Of a DNA stretch of 64,000 nucleotides, positions 20,927 through 31,234 are shown in pieces. The number at the start of each line of letters is the position of its first letter. Positions within the stretch are counted from its first letter, which is position 1. The DNA lies in the NCBI GenBank assembly GCA_022508525.1, contig JAFLVA010000001.1, forward strand, positions 26,879-90,878. The letters run 5' to 3'. Below the pieces are notes generated by a model. That model saw nothing but the letters and a program-made list of their open reading frames with translations. It was not told the origin of the DNA and did not search any database. This DNA is from Erysipelotrichales bacterium (lineage in GTDB: Bacteria; Bacillota_I; Bacilli_A; RFN20; CAG-826). A program made the position numbers and the translations under genes.

Positions 20927-21859
20927 GTGAGGAGACATTTTAAAACTAGAAATAAATATTATGAGCATATTCCGCAGGAAAAATTTGAAGGCGTAGCCTT
21001 AAAAGTATCTTTAGTAAGTATTATTGGTAATTTTGTATTATCGCTTTTTAAAATGTTTGCAGGCATTTTTGCCCATTCTAGTGCAATGGTGAGTGATGCA
21101 ATTCATTCGATTTCTGATGTTTTTAGCAGCATTATTGTAATAATTGGTGTGAAAATTTCATCAAAAGCTTCTGATAAAGATCACCCGTATGGGCATGAGC
21201 GTTTTGAATGTGTGGCGGCAATTGTATTAGCAGTAATTTTATTAATTTCTGGTTTATTTATTGGATATAACGCTATTGATAAAATTATTTCTGGTGATTT
21301 TGAAACACTTAAAATTCCGGGAATTGTAGCTTTAATTGCTGCAATTGTATCAATTGTTGCTAAAGAGATAATGTACTGGTATACAAGATTTCATGCAAAG
21401 CGTTTAGACTCTGGTGCCCTAATGGCAGATGCTTGGCATCATCGAAGTGATGCTTTGTCATCAGTTGGAGCATTAATTGGTATTGTATTTGCAAGAATGG
21501 GATATCCAATCATAGATGTTATTGCAAGCTTTATAATTTGTTTGTTCATTATAAAAGCATCAGTTGATATTTTTAAAGATGCGATTAATAAAATGGTTGA
21601 TCGTTCGTGCAATATAGAAACTGAAAAGAGCATTATACAATGTGCTGAAAAACAACCGGGTGTAATTAGGGTTGATTTAATTAATACACGCATGTTTGGA
21701 AATAGAATTTATGTAGATATTGAAATATGTGCCCAACGTGATATTAGCCTTGCTGAAGGACATGATATTGCTAGTTCAGTTCATGATGCAATTGAAACAT
21801 CATTTCCAAAAGTGAAGCATGTTATGGTTCACGTTAATCCATCTGAAGAAAATAAATAG
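20927..21859 (+). CDS. Cation diffusion facilitator (CDF) family efflux transporter
   Basis: SAMVSDAIHSISDVFSSIIVIIGVKIS, DKDHPYGHERFE, ADAWHHRSDALSSVGALIG. Confidence 0.95.
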   Translation: MRRHFKTRNKYYEHIPQEKFEGVALKVSLVSIIGNFVLSLFKMFAGIFAHSSAMVSDAIHSISDVFSSIIVIIGVKISSKASDKDHPYGHERFECVAAIVLAVILLISGLFIGYNAIDKIISGDFETLKIPGIVALIAAIVSIVAKEIMYWYTRFHAKRLDSGALMADAWHHRSDALSSVGALIGIVFARMGYPIIDVIASFIICLFIIKASVDIFKDAINKMVDRSCNIETEKSIIQCAEKQPGVIRVDLINTRMFGNRIYVDIEICAQRDISLAEGHDIASSVHDAIETSFPKVKHVMVHVNPSEENK

Positions 21860-21911
21860 TAAAATTAGTTTAAATCATTCCAGAAGTTGATGAATTTAAA
21901 ATTATAGACTA

Positions 21912-21942
21912 AAGGCTCATACATTCGTGTGAGTCTTTTTTT
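21912..21942 (+). terminator. Terminator after the CDF gene
   Basis: aggctcatac-attc-gtgtgagtcttttttt. Confidence 0.75.
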
Positions 21943-22120
21943 AAATATTTATGACATCAATAGATATACAATATATTTTTACTAAAAACATGTGCGATTA
22001 ATATAACTATTTTTCTGGCAAAATATCGAGAAATAAGCGTATTTACATTTGTTGCTAAAAAAAGGTTGCTATGATAAAATATAACAAAATCTAACAAGGA
22101 AAAAGTTCGCGATGTAAATA

Positions 22121-22190
22121 GATTATACCCGGAGAAAGAAAAATTATTATCTAATCAAAAACCGGGTGCGATTAGATAATACGAGGCTTT
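22121..22190 (+). ncRNA. Candidate structured 5' leader with pseudoknot
   Basis: 11-bp perfect hairpin attatctaatc (22146-22156)/gattagataat (22170-22180); loop ccgggt (22162-22167) complementary to acccgg (22127-22132); RBS region follows immediately. Confidence 0.5.
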
Positions 22191-22193
22191 ATT

Positions 22194-22925
22194 ATGGAAT
22201 TTGATGTAAGAGATAACGGCAATGGAAGTTATACGGTTAGTAGCAAATATGATGCAGATGGAACAGGTGGAAAAGTATTTTTAATTATATGTAGCATTAT
22301 TGCGTATATTGCTACAATTATTGGGTTGCTTACGAGCACATTTGTAGTCAAAGATATTCCTTATGCATTAATTATCTTGATATTTTTAGATGTATTAGTA
22401 ATCTCACCAATTATAATTTATCCAATTGTTCGAAAAAATGGAAAAAGTTTTTCAAGTGTACTTTTATCCATTCTTAGATTTGTAGGACGATATGCTTATA
22501 TTCCATTTTCTATAATGTACATTGTATTATGGATTTTCTTTTTTAATAAGATTACTGGAACGGCCTTTATAACGCTATTCTTCTTTAGTATGTATGGTAT
22601 ATATTATTTTCCATATTATATGTTAAGAACAGCACGTAAACATAATTCAAGAATGATGTCAATTTTAACACTTGTGGCAATTTATTCTAGTATAACAGCA
22701 ATGGTAATAGTAGCAGCATATAATCAAATGGATGGATATTACGCTATGGTGCTTCCAACAACATTAGCTTTGTTTGCATTAATATCAGTTCCAATTAGTA
22801 ACGTTTATTATAAAAAACACAATTCAAGAAAAGGTGCATTAAAACTACGTACCATCTTTATAATATTTGGCATTTCATTATTTGTACTTGCATTTGCTTT
22901 AGCTGTTAGAATCAGTTTATCTTAA
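22194..22925 (+). CDS. Polytopic membrane protein, unknown function
   Basis: ORF with several hydrophobic segments; cgagg RBS. Confidence 0.75.
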   Translation: MEFDVRDNGNGSYTVSSKYDADGTGGKVFLIICSIIAYIATIIGLLTSTFVVKDIPYALIILIFLDVLVISPIIIYPIVRKNGKSFSSVLLSILRFVGRYAYIPFSIMYIVLWIFFFNKITGTAFITLFFFSMYGIYYFPYYMLRTARKHNSRMMSILTLVAIYSSITAMVIVAAYNQMDGYYAMVLPTTLALFALISVPISNVYYKKHNSRKGALKLRTIFIIFGISLFVLAFALAVRISLS

Positions 22926-23064
22926 ATTATCAATTTTTGTTAAATAATTAAATATTTAAAGTTTAAGATAATAAAAATTGAATAATAAGTAAGTATTAAA
23001 AATAATCTTGTGAAAAATTATTGACTCTTTGAAATCCAGTAGGGTAAAAATAAAAGATTAAAAG

Positions 23065-23094
23065 ATCGGATGTGAGAAATCGCATCCGATTTTA
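23065..23094 (+). terminator. Terminator
   Basis: atcggatg...catccgattttaat. Confidence 0.75.
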
Positions 23095-23154
23095 ATATGG
23101 ACTATATTAATTAGGATTTAATAAGTGTTTTTTTCTTAACTAGTTCATTACTAA

Positions 23155-23451
23155 CTATTTTTCTTTTATTCTTTTATTAAATCTTTGAAGTCCTTGGTCA
23201 ACAAGTTGCTTTTGATAAGGTGCAAGATAGAAAAACATTCCTAAAAGTTCTCCAACATGAATTAACTCTCCATCTCTGATAAATTCCCATGTCTCTTTTG
23301 AAGCATCAATTGTAGTGCTATGAATATGATCATCATATTGAATGATTGCTTCTAGTTCTCCAATCAAATCTTTTCGTGCTTTTTGTAATGTTTCAAAATC
23401 CATTTCCTCATTTGTGATATATTGTTGACTATTTGAAGTGAAATTAAACAT
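23155..23451 (-). CDS. Small ferritin-like/rubrerythrin-like helical protein
   Basis: KDLIGELEAIIQYDDHIHS...WEFIRDGELIHVGELLGMFF: E and E..H spacing resembles ferritin-like diiron helices. Confidence 0.45.
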   Translation of the reverse strand: MFNFTSNSQQYITNEEMDFETLQKARKDLIGELEAIIQYDDHIHSTTIDASKETWEFIRDGELIHVGELLGMFFYLAPYQKQLVDQGLQRFNKRIKEK

Positions 23452-23511
23452 AATAAACCCTCTAAATCATATTCATAATATGCAAAAACTTAAATAATGT
23501 TATAGGAAAGC

Positions 23512-23541
23512 AAAAAAAAGCACACAACATTAGTTGTGTGC
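23512..23541 (-). terminator. Terminator for the M60-like gene
   Basis: gcacacaac-atta-gttgtgtgc with T-run on minus strand. Confidence 0.85.
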
Positions 23542-23554
23542 ATAACAACAATAA

Positions 23555-26500
23555 CTATTTGCGATATGTGAAGCTATCAACTACCAAAATTCCACTTATA
23601 ACAGTAATCTTTATAGTGTGTTCACCATTTTCTAATAATTTAGAAATATACGCTAATTTTTTTGATGAAGAACAATCTAAATCTAATTCAATTGCCTCAC
23701 TACCATCAATTTCAATTTTTATACGACAATCGTTATTTTGGATGGTAAATAAACCAAATTGAGTTCCAGTGAAAGAGTACATTAAATAGCCGTCTCCTTC
23801 AATTACATGTCCATATGTGGAAAGCATGTCATAATTTAATTTGAAATTATAGTAAGTAGCAACATCTGGTGATTGTTCAATTCCTTTAAAATCTAGTCCC
23901 ATATTTATTTCGCTTAAAGCAACATAGCGATGTGTATCAGTATCAGTTACTACAAGACGATAATAACGAATTTTTGTTAAATCAAATCGAACCGTCATAT
24001 TACGATTTTCAAATGGATGATTAACATAATCACCTAGTAATTCCATATTATCAAGACTTGTGCCACCATATAATTTGAAAGTAATTGGCATATGTTTTTC
24101 TGCTCGGTCGTAACCTGTTATATATAATGTATTACAATCATAGTTATCACCTAAGTCTATTGTTAGAGTAAATGGCTCTGATGAAATTAACTTTCCATCT
24201 ACTGAGTGATAAGACGTACCATCATTGCCATCAATAATGTTCTCTATTTTGTAGTTATCACCCCAAGGAGCATAATTACAATCTATAATTGATTGTTTGG
24301 CTTTGTCTGCGAGAATAGAAGAAATTTCATATGTGCGCTCATACTTTTCATCATAAGTAAAGCCGTATTTTTCATAATTGTAGTTTTTATTCATTAAGTA
24401 TTTAGAAGGTATTGTTACGACATTTGGTGTCTTTCCTTCCTCGACTTTGCTCCAACCGAGTTCCATATAGGCATCTTGGCTACTAGAAGAAGTAATGTAT
24501 TCTTTAAAGTACAAATAATCTCCCTCGTTTAAATCATAATGGATAACATGTTGGTTTTCATCACTTCTAAATGTATTATTTCCTAAAGTAGTATCAATTG
24601 TTTCAGTTAAATCTTTAGTATTAATACCAGTATATAAAACGTGATTTCCTCTATCAGATCTAAAGCAAATTACATAGTGGCCATCAGATGGAATATAAAT
24701 CTTTCCTTCAATTACCCCAATCATTGTTGGAGCTATTCCATTCATAAATGTTGAATAATACTTATTTAATTCTACTTTTGATTCATAACCTTCAAAATTA
24801 TTAGCTATAGCATCATCAATAGTTGCGTATTTTTTGCTGCTATAAATGTATTTAACAGCATCAAGTCCTGCATATTCTTGCTTGAATTCTAGAGATAAAG
24901 TTATATCAGGCGTGTTAATAGTAGCGTGAGTTAGAGATACTCTAACTTTAATTTTTCCAGATGATTGATGTTCCACATCTGGAATATATTTGTAGACATT
25001 TGTGGATATTTTTTCTAAAGTGCCAAATTCTGGTTTGGATATTTCTTCAATTGTATAATTGAATCCAGTAGGAACGTGTAGGTGATTTTCTAAATCAACT
25101 ATAAATTCTTTACCATAATCAATTTGGAAAGGTTTAACAGTTTCAACAAATACTTCTTGATTGTTTTCTAGATAATTTCGACCTGTTTGATATAAAGATG
25201 CAATAGGAACAAAAATTGGAAGATTTCTAGATTGATATTCCATCTTAATATCTGTTGATACAGTTTGATGTAGCATTTCTTCAAAATAATAAGTCATATC
25301 ATATCCTGTGGCATCTGAAAGAGCGCGATACCAAGTATCTACACCGCCTTGACGATTTCCAAGTTGTGTAGCTTTAATGAATGTGTCTACTCCAAATGTG
25401 TGAATAATATCAGCGTATGCGCTTAGACTTGAGATTGGAGTTCCATCTTGACTCTTTTTGATTGTTTCACGAAGACTTCTAGATGGATCTGTATAAGCAT
25501 TCCAATCTGTTAAAGTACTATCGCTTTCACTACGTTTAGAAGAGATATTTGTATAATTGATATATGATAATAGGCTGATTGCGTTATTTGTCACTTCATC
25601 ACCTGGAGCAAAACCATATCTTTGGAAGTGGTGGTTATATTCATGAATCGTTCCCCACATACCATTTGAAGTAAACGTTTCGTAATCAAGCGAGGAAGAA
25701 ATCCAATCAGGTGGAAGATTGCACCAGTTTCTTCCGACAAAAGCAACTGCAGCACCGGCGGCAATAAATGGATCATAAAGGAAAGTAATGCCGATATTGC
25801 TATTTGATCCAGTAGGAGCTTGCTTGGATGTTTTGACAATATTCATCCATAATTTTGCTACATGCATTAAATTTTCATAATCAAAATTTACATATTTTTT
25901 TGATCCAGAATGACGAACAGCATTGTCCCAAATTTCAAAATCAAAGTATGGTGCGCTTAATCCTTTCATTGCTTCAAATTCTTCTTCAGTTGTATATCCA
26001 TAAATGAAATGAGGATATTCAACTGCACCAGATATTGTTACTTTGAATGGCTTGTTATTGTTGGTTTTAGGCGAAATATAAATTGGTCCACCTAGAGCGT
26101 AACCAACATAAGTAGTTGTAGATTTTACACTCATCTCATTTACAATATAAGGCATTCTGCAGAAGTCATTACGTGCTTTCCAGATATTGTTTTTCTCATT
26201 GTTTTGACTTGTTTGACCAATTAAGACAGATAAGCCACCAGTAGTTTTTAAATCATCTTCGCTAATCTCAATTTTAATAACTTCGCCAGCAGGAGCGTAT
26301 AGACCTGTAATATAGTTTCCTAAAGGGCGAGGATTTATTTCAATTTCTTTAATTACTGCAGGTTCATCATCAGAGACGGAGCCGTAATACATATTTTCAC
26401 TTGCAGTATGTTTATATAACTTTTCACCAGTTGCTATTGAATTTAGATAATAATTTCCATCCTTATCCATGCTATCATAAGTTGTTGATGATGCTCGAAT

Positions 26501-27070
26501 AAGTTGATCTTCATTTAAAATAGCATCTTTTTCACTATCAGTGATGTTAGGTAAACTTGTGCCATAAGTTGGGTAGCGTGTTAGACCTCCGTTTGAAACT
26601 TCTGGAATTGTTCGTTTCACATTACCAATGACTTTCATTGTTTGGCCAACATGAGTATTAGTTGGATTTTGAATTTGTAATTCTTCATAAAGTATCTCTG
26701 GCGGTAAATCTGGATTCGGAGTGCTAGATGATCCGATTTCTGAATTTGAAGTACCTGATGATCCAACATCTGGATTTATAGATGAAGAACTAGAATTTTC
26801 ACTAGTTGAATCAGGACCAATAGAATTACTGTTTGAAGGCAAAGTACTATTGGATGCGCTATTAGGTATACTGGTGTTAGTTGATGAATCGCTAGTGCTA
26901 TTATTATTTGAAGTACTTCCTGTTGTAGGTGAAGGCGGAGTAGGATTTGATGTTGATAAATCACCAGGTCCAGTTGATACTGAAGTGCTTGTGCGTGAGC
27001 GACTACATCCGCTTATTATCAAAGAAGTACAAATAGTAGTTAATACTAATAAAGTTTTTCTTTTGAGCAT
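23555..27070 (-). CDS. Large lipoprotein with M60-like (putative mucin/glycoprotein) metallopeptidase, PA14-like and F5/8-type C (discoidin) domains
   Basis: Lipobox LIISGC; Ser/Thr/Asn-rich linker; MWGTIHEYNHHFQRYGFAPGDE (HExxH...E); PA14-like IYIPSDGHYVICFRSDRGNHVLY; discoidin-like NIIDGNDGTSYHS...FTLTIDLGDNYDCNTLYITGYD. Confidence 0.8.
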   Translation of the reverse strand: MLKRKTLLVLTTICTSLIISGCSRSRTSTSVSTGPGDLSTSNPTPPSPTTGSTSNNNSTSDSSTNTSIPNSASNSTLPSNSNSIGPDSTSENSSSSSINPDVGSSGTSNSEIGSSSTPNPDLPPEILYEELQIQNPTNTHVGQTMKVIGNVKRTIPEVSNGGLTRYPTYGTSLPNITDSEKDAILNEDQLIRASSTTYDSMDKDGNYYLNSIATGEKLYKHTASENMYYGSVSDDEPAVIKEIEINPRPLGNYITGLYAPAGEVIKIEISEDDLKTTGGLSVLIGQTSQNNEKNNIWKARNDFCRMPYIVNEMSVKSTTTYVGYALGGPIYISPKTNNNKPFKVTISGAVEYPHFIYGYTTEEEFEAMKGLSAPYFDFEIWDNAVRHSGSKKYVNFDYENLMHVAKLWMNIVKTSKQAPTGSNSNIGITFLYDPFIAAGAAVAFVGRNWCNLPPDWISSSLDYETFTSNGMWGTIHEYNHHFQRYGFAPGDEVTNNAISLLSYINYTNISSKRSESDSTLTDWNAYTDPSRSLRETIKKSQDGTPISSLSAYADIIHTFGVDTFIKATQLGNRQGGVDTWYRALSDATGYDMTYYFEEMLHQTVSTDIKMEYQSRNLPIFVPIASLYQTGRNYLENNQEVFVETVKPFQIDYGKEFIVDLENHLHVPTGFNYTIEEISKPEFGTLEKISTNVYKYIPDVEHQSSGKIKVRVSLTHATINTPDITLSLEFKQEYAGLDAVKYIYSSKKYATIDDAIANNFEGYESKVELNKYYSTFMNGIAPTMIGVIEGKIYIPSDGHYVICFRSDRGNHVLYTGINTKDLTETIDTTLGNNTFRSDENQHVIHYDLNEGDYLYFKEYITSSSSQDAYMELGWSKVEEGKTPNVVTIPSKYLMNKNYNYEKYGFTYDEKYERTYEISSILADKAKQSIIDCNYAPWGDNYKIENIIDGNDGTSYHSVDGKLISSEPFTLTIDLGDNYDCNTLYITGYDRAEKHMPITFKLYGGTSLDNMELLGDYVNHPFENRNMTVRFDLTKIRYYRLVVTDTDTHRYVALSEINMGLDFKGIEQSPDVATYYNFKLNYDMLSTYGHVIEGDGYLMYSFTGTQFGLFTIQNNDCRIKIEIDGSEAIELDLDCSSSKKLAYISKLLENGEHTIKITVISGILVVDSFTYRK

Positions 27071-27284
27071 AGAAAATACTCCTTTCTTTTTTTACAACTA
27101 TAATTATTCATAAAAAAAATTTTGTGTAAAGAAAAAAATAAATTATTTTTTTAAGTTTTTAAATTCATATTTTAAAAAAAGTAAAAGTATATTTTTTGTT
27201 TGTGTTTTATATATAAAAAGTTTAATTACTGAAACTTGAAAACTGATAAATAGACTTTTATAATTTCAATAAAGAGGTGTTAAT

Positions 27285-28007
27285 ATGGAACTGGTTTTTG
27301 AATGCAATTTTCGTTTAACTACGGGATCGTTTGATCACTATGATAAGATACGACCATATACTGTTTTAGATTTGTTTCAAGAAATTGCTGGAACGCATGC
27401 GGAAATGCTTAATATTGGATTTAAAGCATTATATGATCAAGATATTATCTGGGTTTTGGCTCGTAATAAATATATAGTAGAACAATCAATTTCAGTTTCC
27501 TCAAATATAAAAGTGAAAACTTGGCCTCATCCAAACGGTAGGTTTGATTTCATTAGAGATTATGAAATCTATGACGAAAAAGGTAATCTTTGCATCCGTG
27601 GAACATCTAAATGGTGTTTAGTTAACATAAAAACTATGCGAATTGTGCCAACTACTTATGCAAAAATTGAAGGAGATTTTTATCCTCACCATGCAATTCC
27701 TGGTCCAGTAGAAAAAATATCATATGAAAAAGATGAAAGTTTTTCTATCGTGGATACTCATATCGTTCAGGCCTCGGATTTAGATCATAATGGACATATG
27801 AATAATGCAAGGTATGCAGAGCTTCTTATTAACGTCTTAAATTTAAAAAAAGAAGAAGAGATTATTTCTGTTGAAATGGATTATTTACAACAGTTGTTTT
27901 TACATGACAAAGTTGATCTTTGTTTGAAAAAAGAAGAAAAAGAAGCGATTTTAATTGGAGAAAAAGATAATAAAGCATGTTTTGTAAGTCGCTGTAAATG
28001 GAAATAA
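27285..28007 (+). CDS. Acyl-ACP thioesterase (FatA-type)
   Basis: Hotdog-type: DLFQEIAGTHAEMLNIGF, NKYIVEQSISVSSNIKVKTWP, DLDHNGHMNNARYAELLIN. Confidence 0.88.
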   Translation: MELVFECNFRLTTGSFDHYDKIRPYTVLDLFQEIAGTHAEMLNIGFKALYDQDIIWVLARNKYIVEQSISVSSNIKVKTWPHPNGRFDFIRDYEIYDEKGNLCIRGTSKWCLVNIKTMRIVPTTYAKIEGDFYPHHAIPGPVEKISYEKDESFSIVDTHIVQASDLDHNGHMNNARYAELLINVLNLKKEEEIISVEMDYLQQLFLHDKVDLCLKKEEKEAILIGEKDNKACFVSRCKWK

Positions 28008-28010
28008 TAT

Positions 28011-29870
28011 ATGGTTGTACTATCGGTAAGTAACATTAGAAAACAATTTGGCGTTGAAGAACTTTTCTCTAACGTTACTTTTAGTGTGAATGAAACAGAC
28101 CGAATGGCAATTGTCGGTGCAAACGGCACAGGAAAATCTACACTATTAAAAATGATTATACAAAAAGAGGATATTTCACCGAATTTATCTGACGGAACAA
28201 AGGGTGGGATTTACTTTGGGAAAAACGCAACGTATGGTTATTTGTCCCAAGATGTAATTGAATCTTTAGATAATACTCTTCGTGAAGAAGCACTTTTAGC
28301 ATTTCAAGATTTAATTGCAATGGAAAAAAAACTTGCAATCCTTGCTGAAGAGTATGCACTGAATCCAGAAGATGAAAGAAAAGGCGAACAATATGGACGT
28401 CTATTAAGTGAATTTGAACATCGTGGTGGATATGATTATAACTATCGCGTAACAATGATGCTATCAAAATTTGGTTTCTCTGATGATGTTATTAATCGCC
28501 CAATTCGAACTTTTTCTGGCGGCGAAAGAATGAAAATGGCTTTTGTAAAATTATTGCTACTTGAGCCAAATATTTTAATATTAGATGAACCTACAAATCA
28601 TTTAGATGTATCAACAATTGACTGGTTAGAAAATTATTTAAAAACTTATCATGGAGCAATTCTTTTTGTTTCGCATGACCGTTACTTTATAAATAATATT
28701 GCAAATAAAGTTCTAGAATTAGAGAATCAAATTATTACCCTTTATCAAGGTAATTTTGACGAATATGTACGTCAAAAGAAGGAACGCTATGAAATAATGC
28801 TTAGGGAGTATAATTTGCAACAAAAAGAAATTGAAAAATTAAAACGTTTTATTGCTTTTTATAAGCCAAAACCAAGATTTGTCTCACGTGCAAAAGATCG
28901 TGAGAAAAAGTTAGAACACATGAAAAAAATTGATCGTCCTAAAGATGAAACAAAGGCAATCAAATTTCACTTTGATGGCCAAGTAAGAAGTGATAAGAAA
29001 ATTATTTATTTTGATCAATGTGTGGTTGGATTTAATGAAGCATTTGTCACTCCTTTTTCATTTTATTTGTTCGGCAATGATAAACTAGCAATTATGGGTG
29101 ATAACGGAACTGGTAAGACGACTTTACTTCGTTCTATATTACAAGAAATATCTTTGTTCTCAGGTAGTGTTCAACGCTTAATGCCTTTAAATATTGGATA
29201 TATCAAGCAAAATGATTTTGATTTTGCTAGTGATGAATCACTCTTAGATTATTTTACAAACGAATTTCCTAATATGGGTGAAACAGCTGTACGTACTCAT
29301 CTTGGTAAATTTGCATTTACAAGTGATGATGTTTTTAAATCCATTAATGTATTATCGGGTGGAGAAAAAATGCGCGCCATTTTGGCACAAATTGTTTTAA
29401 AAAATTATGATGTGCTTTTGCTTGATGAGCCTACAAACCACTTGGATCTATTGACTAGAGAGGCGTTAATATCTGCAATGCAATCTTTTGAAGGTTGTTT
29501 AATTTTCGTTTCGCATGATCGTTATTTTATTGATTCTATTGCTAATAAAATACTTTATTTTTCTAATAGAAAATCATATTATCACGAAGGTAACTATGAA
29601 ACTTTTAAAGAAGTAATAAACGAATTAGATGTTCCAAAAGAAGAAGTTAAAGCTGCTAATAAAATTAAAGAAAAATCGCCTTCAAAAGTTAATCAAAAAG
29701 ATAAATTAGAAAAAAAATTAAAGCAAATAGAAGAAAAAATAGAATTTTTGAAGCAAGAAGAATGGAAAGAAGAAAACTATAATGACTATAAAAAGATGAA
29801 GGAATTAGAAAATCAAATTAAAGAATTAGAAATAGAATACGAAGATTTATTACTGCAATGCTATGACTAA
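28011..29870 (+). CDS. ABC-F family ATPase
   Basis: Two ABC cassettes (GANGTGKST, GDNGTGKTT; FSGGERMKM, LSGGEKMRA; LDEPTNHLD twice) without TMDs; charged coiled-coil C-terminus. Confidence 0.95.
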   Translation: MVVLSVSNIRKQFGVEELFSNVTFSVNETDRMAIVGANGTGKSTLLKMIIQKEDISPNLSDGTKGGIYFGKNATYGYLSQDVIESLDNTLREEALLAFQDLIAMEKKLAILAEEYALNPEDERKGEQYGRLLSEFEHRGGYDYNYRVTMMLSKFGFSDDVINRPIRTFSGGERMKMAFVKLLLLEPNILILDEPTNHLDVSTIDWLENYLKTYHGAILFVSHDRYFINNIANKVLELENQIITLYQGNFDEYVRQKKERYEIMLREYNLQQKEIEKLKRFIAFYKPKPRFVSRAKDREKKLEHMKKIDRPKDETKAIKFHFDGQVRSDKKIIYFDQCVVGFNEAFVTPFSFYLFGNDKLAIMGDNGTGKTTLLRSILQEISLFSGSVQRLMPLNIGYIKQNDFDFASDESLLDYFTNEFPNMGETAVRTHLGKFAFTSDDVFKSINVLSGGEKMRAILAQIVLKNYDVLLLDEPTNHLDLLTREALISAMQSFEGCLIFVSHDRYFIDSIANKILYFSNRKSYYHEGNYETFKEVINELDVPKEEVKAANKIKEKSPSKVNQKDKLEKKLKQIEEKIEFLKQEEWKEENYNDYKKMKELENQIKELEIEYEDLLLQCYD

Positions 29871-29897
29871 AATTTATTTATGATAGGAGACATGTTT

Positions 29898-30602
29898 ATG
29901 GAATTTAAAGATAAAGTCGTAATAGTGACAGGTGGTGCACAGGGAATTGGAAAAGCCATAAAAGAAGCTTTTGAAAATGAAGGTGCAAGAGTGTATGTAA
30001 TTGACATTCAAAATGGCAATCACTTTGTTGGTGATGTATCTAAAAAGGAAGATTTGGAAAAATTTGTAAACTATCTTTTAGAAAATGAAAACCATGTTGA
30101 TTATATAATAAATAATGCTGTACCACTTTTTAAAGGAATTAATGATTGTTCGTATGATGAATTTGTATACGCATTAAATGTTGGAGCAACATCTGTATTT
30201 TATTTAACGAAATTACTTCGTTCAAACTTGGCTGAAAACTCTGTAATAATTAATATTACATCGACAAGAGATAATCAATCTATGTCACAAAGCGAATCTT
30301 ATGCAGCTGCAAAAGGCGCAATGAAGTCATTAACGCATGCTTTGGCTGTATCATTAGGACCTAAAACTCGAGTAAACGCAATTGCACCGGGGTGGATAGA
30401 AACAAAGAATAAAGCTTATTCTGGATCTGATGCAAATCAACAACCAGTAGGAAGAGTTGGTGTTCCAAAAGATATTTCTGAACTTGTATTATTTCTTTGT
30501 TCTAATAAAGCATCCTTTATTACTGGTCAAGAATTTGTAGTTGATGGCGGAATGTCAAAACTTATGATTTACCATGATGAACATGGCTGGAAGAAAGAAT
30601 GA
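29898..30602 (+). CDS. Short-chain dehydrogenase/reductase (SDR)
   Basis: VVIVTGGAQGIGKAI, YAAAKGAMKSLTHALAVSLGPKTRVNAIAPGWIET; start inferred at 29898. Confidence 0.93.
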   Translation: MEFKDKVVIVTGGAQGIGKAIKEAFENEGARVYVIDIQNGNHFVGDVSKKEDLEKFVNYLLENENHVDYIINNAVPLFKGINDCSYDEFVYALNVGATSVFYLTKLLRSNLAENSVIINITSTRDNQSMSQSESYAAAKGAMKSLTHALAVSLGPKTRVNAIAPGWIETKNKAYSGSDANQQPVGRVGVPKDISELVLFLCSNKASFITGQEFVVDGGMSKLMIYHDEHGWKKE

Positions 30603-30604
30603 AT

Positions 30605-31216
30605 TTATAGCAAGTTAGTATTTAAATCAATGTTTGCTTCCTTACAAAATTGTTCATAGAATGTAACTAAAAATTGCGTGCGTTCTATGGACATTTCTTT
30701 TGCCTCAGGAGTATTTAATAAATTGTGTAAGCGAAATAATTTTTCGTGAAAATGGGCCAATGTATTTGGCCTTTTTTCATCTAAGCAATAAAAAGGATTA
30801 TTTTTAGAACCACCATATGCAAATGTACGAGCGACTCCAATAGCACCAATTGCATCCAAACGATCAGCATCTTGGGCGATTTTCGCTTCAATTGAAATTT
30901 TATTATTTATATTTGGATTTTTGCTAAATGATATTGTATCTATGTTTTTTAATATTTGTTTTATTATTTTCTCATCTAATTTAAGTGTTTTAAGAAAGTC
31001 TTTAACATTTGAATTTGTCGAAGTTTTAAGTTTTTTATCCTCAATATCATGTAGCAATACGGTCATTTGCAAAACAAACAAGTCACAATTTTGATAATTT
31101 TTAGCTATGGCATTAGCGTTATTTAAAACTCTTAAAACATGGTAAAAATCATGCGCCACATCATTTTGGCCCATTTTTTCTTTTACATATAATTGTGTTT
31201 TTTCTAAAGTGTTCAT
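30605..31216 (-). CDS. HD-domain phosphohydrolase
   Basis: HDFYHVLRVLNNA...LLHDIEDKK...AKIAQDADRLDAIGAIGVAR. Confidence 0.9.
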   Translation of the reverse strand: MNTLEKTQLYVKEKMGQNDVAHDFYHVLRVLNNANAIAKNYQNCDLFVLQMTVLLHDIEDKKLKTSTNSNVKDFLKTLKLDEKIIKQILKNIDTISFSKNPNINNKISIEAKIAQDADRLDAIGAIGVARTFAYGGSKNNPFYCLDEKRPNTLAHFHEKLFRLHNLLNTPEAKEMSIERTQFLVTFYEQFCKEANIDLNTNLL

Positions 31217-31234
31217 ATGATAATCCTTCTTTCA

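Noticed and set aside
26776-26964. Repetitive Ser/Thr/Asn coding stretch considered as a CRISPR or VNTR
   Set aside because: Irregular low-complexity linker without constant repeat units or spacers. No CRISPR array was seen anywhere in the window.
26721-27113. 130-aa plus-strand ORF
   Set aside because: Antisense to the Ser/Thr-rich linker and signal peptide of the M60-like gene; composition (E/V/L-rich) is an artefact of the low-complexity codons.
28011-29870. ABC-F protein considered as an antibiotic resistance determinant
   Set aside because: Sequence alone does not separate housekeeping ABC-F factors from ribosomal protection proteins.
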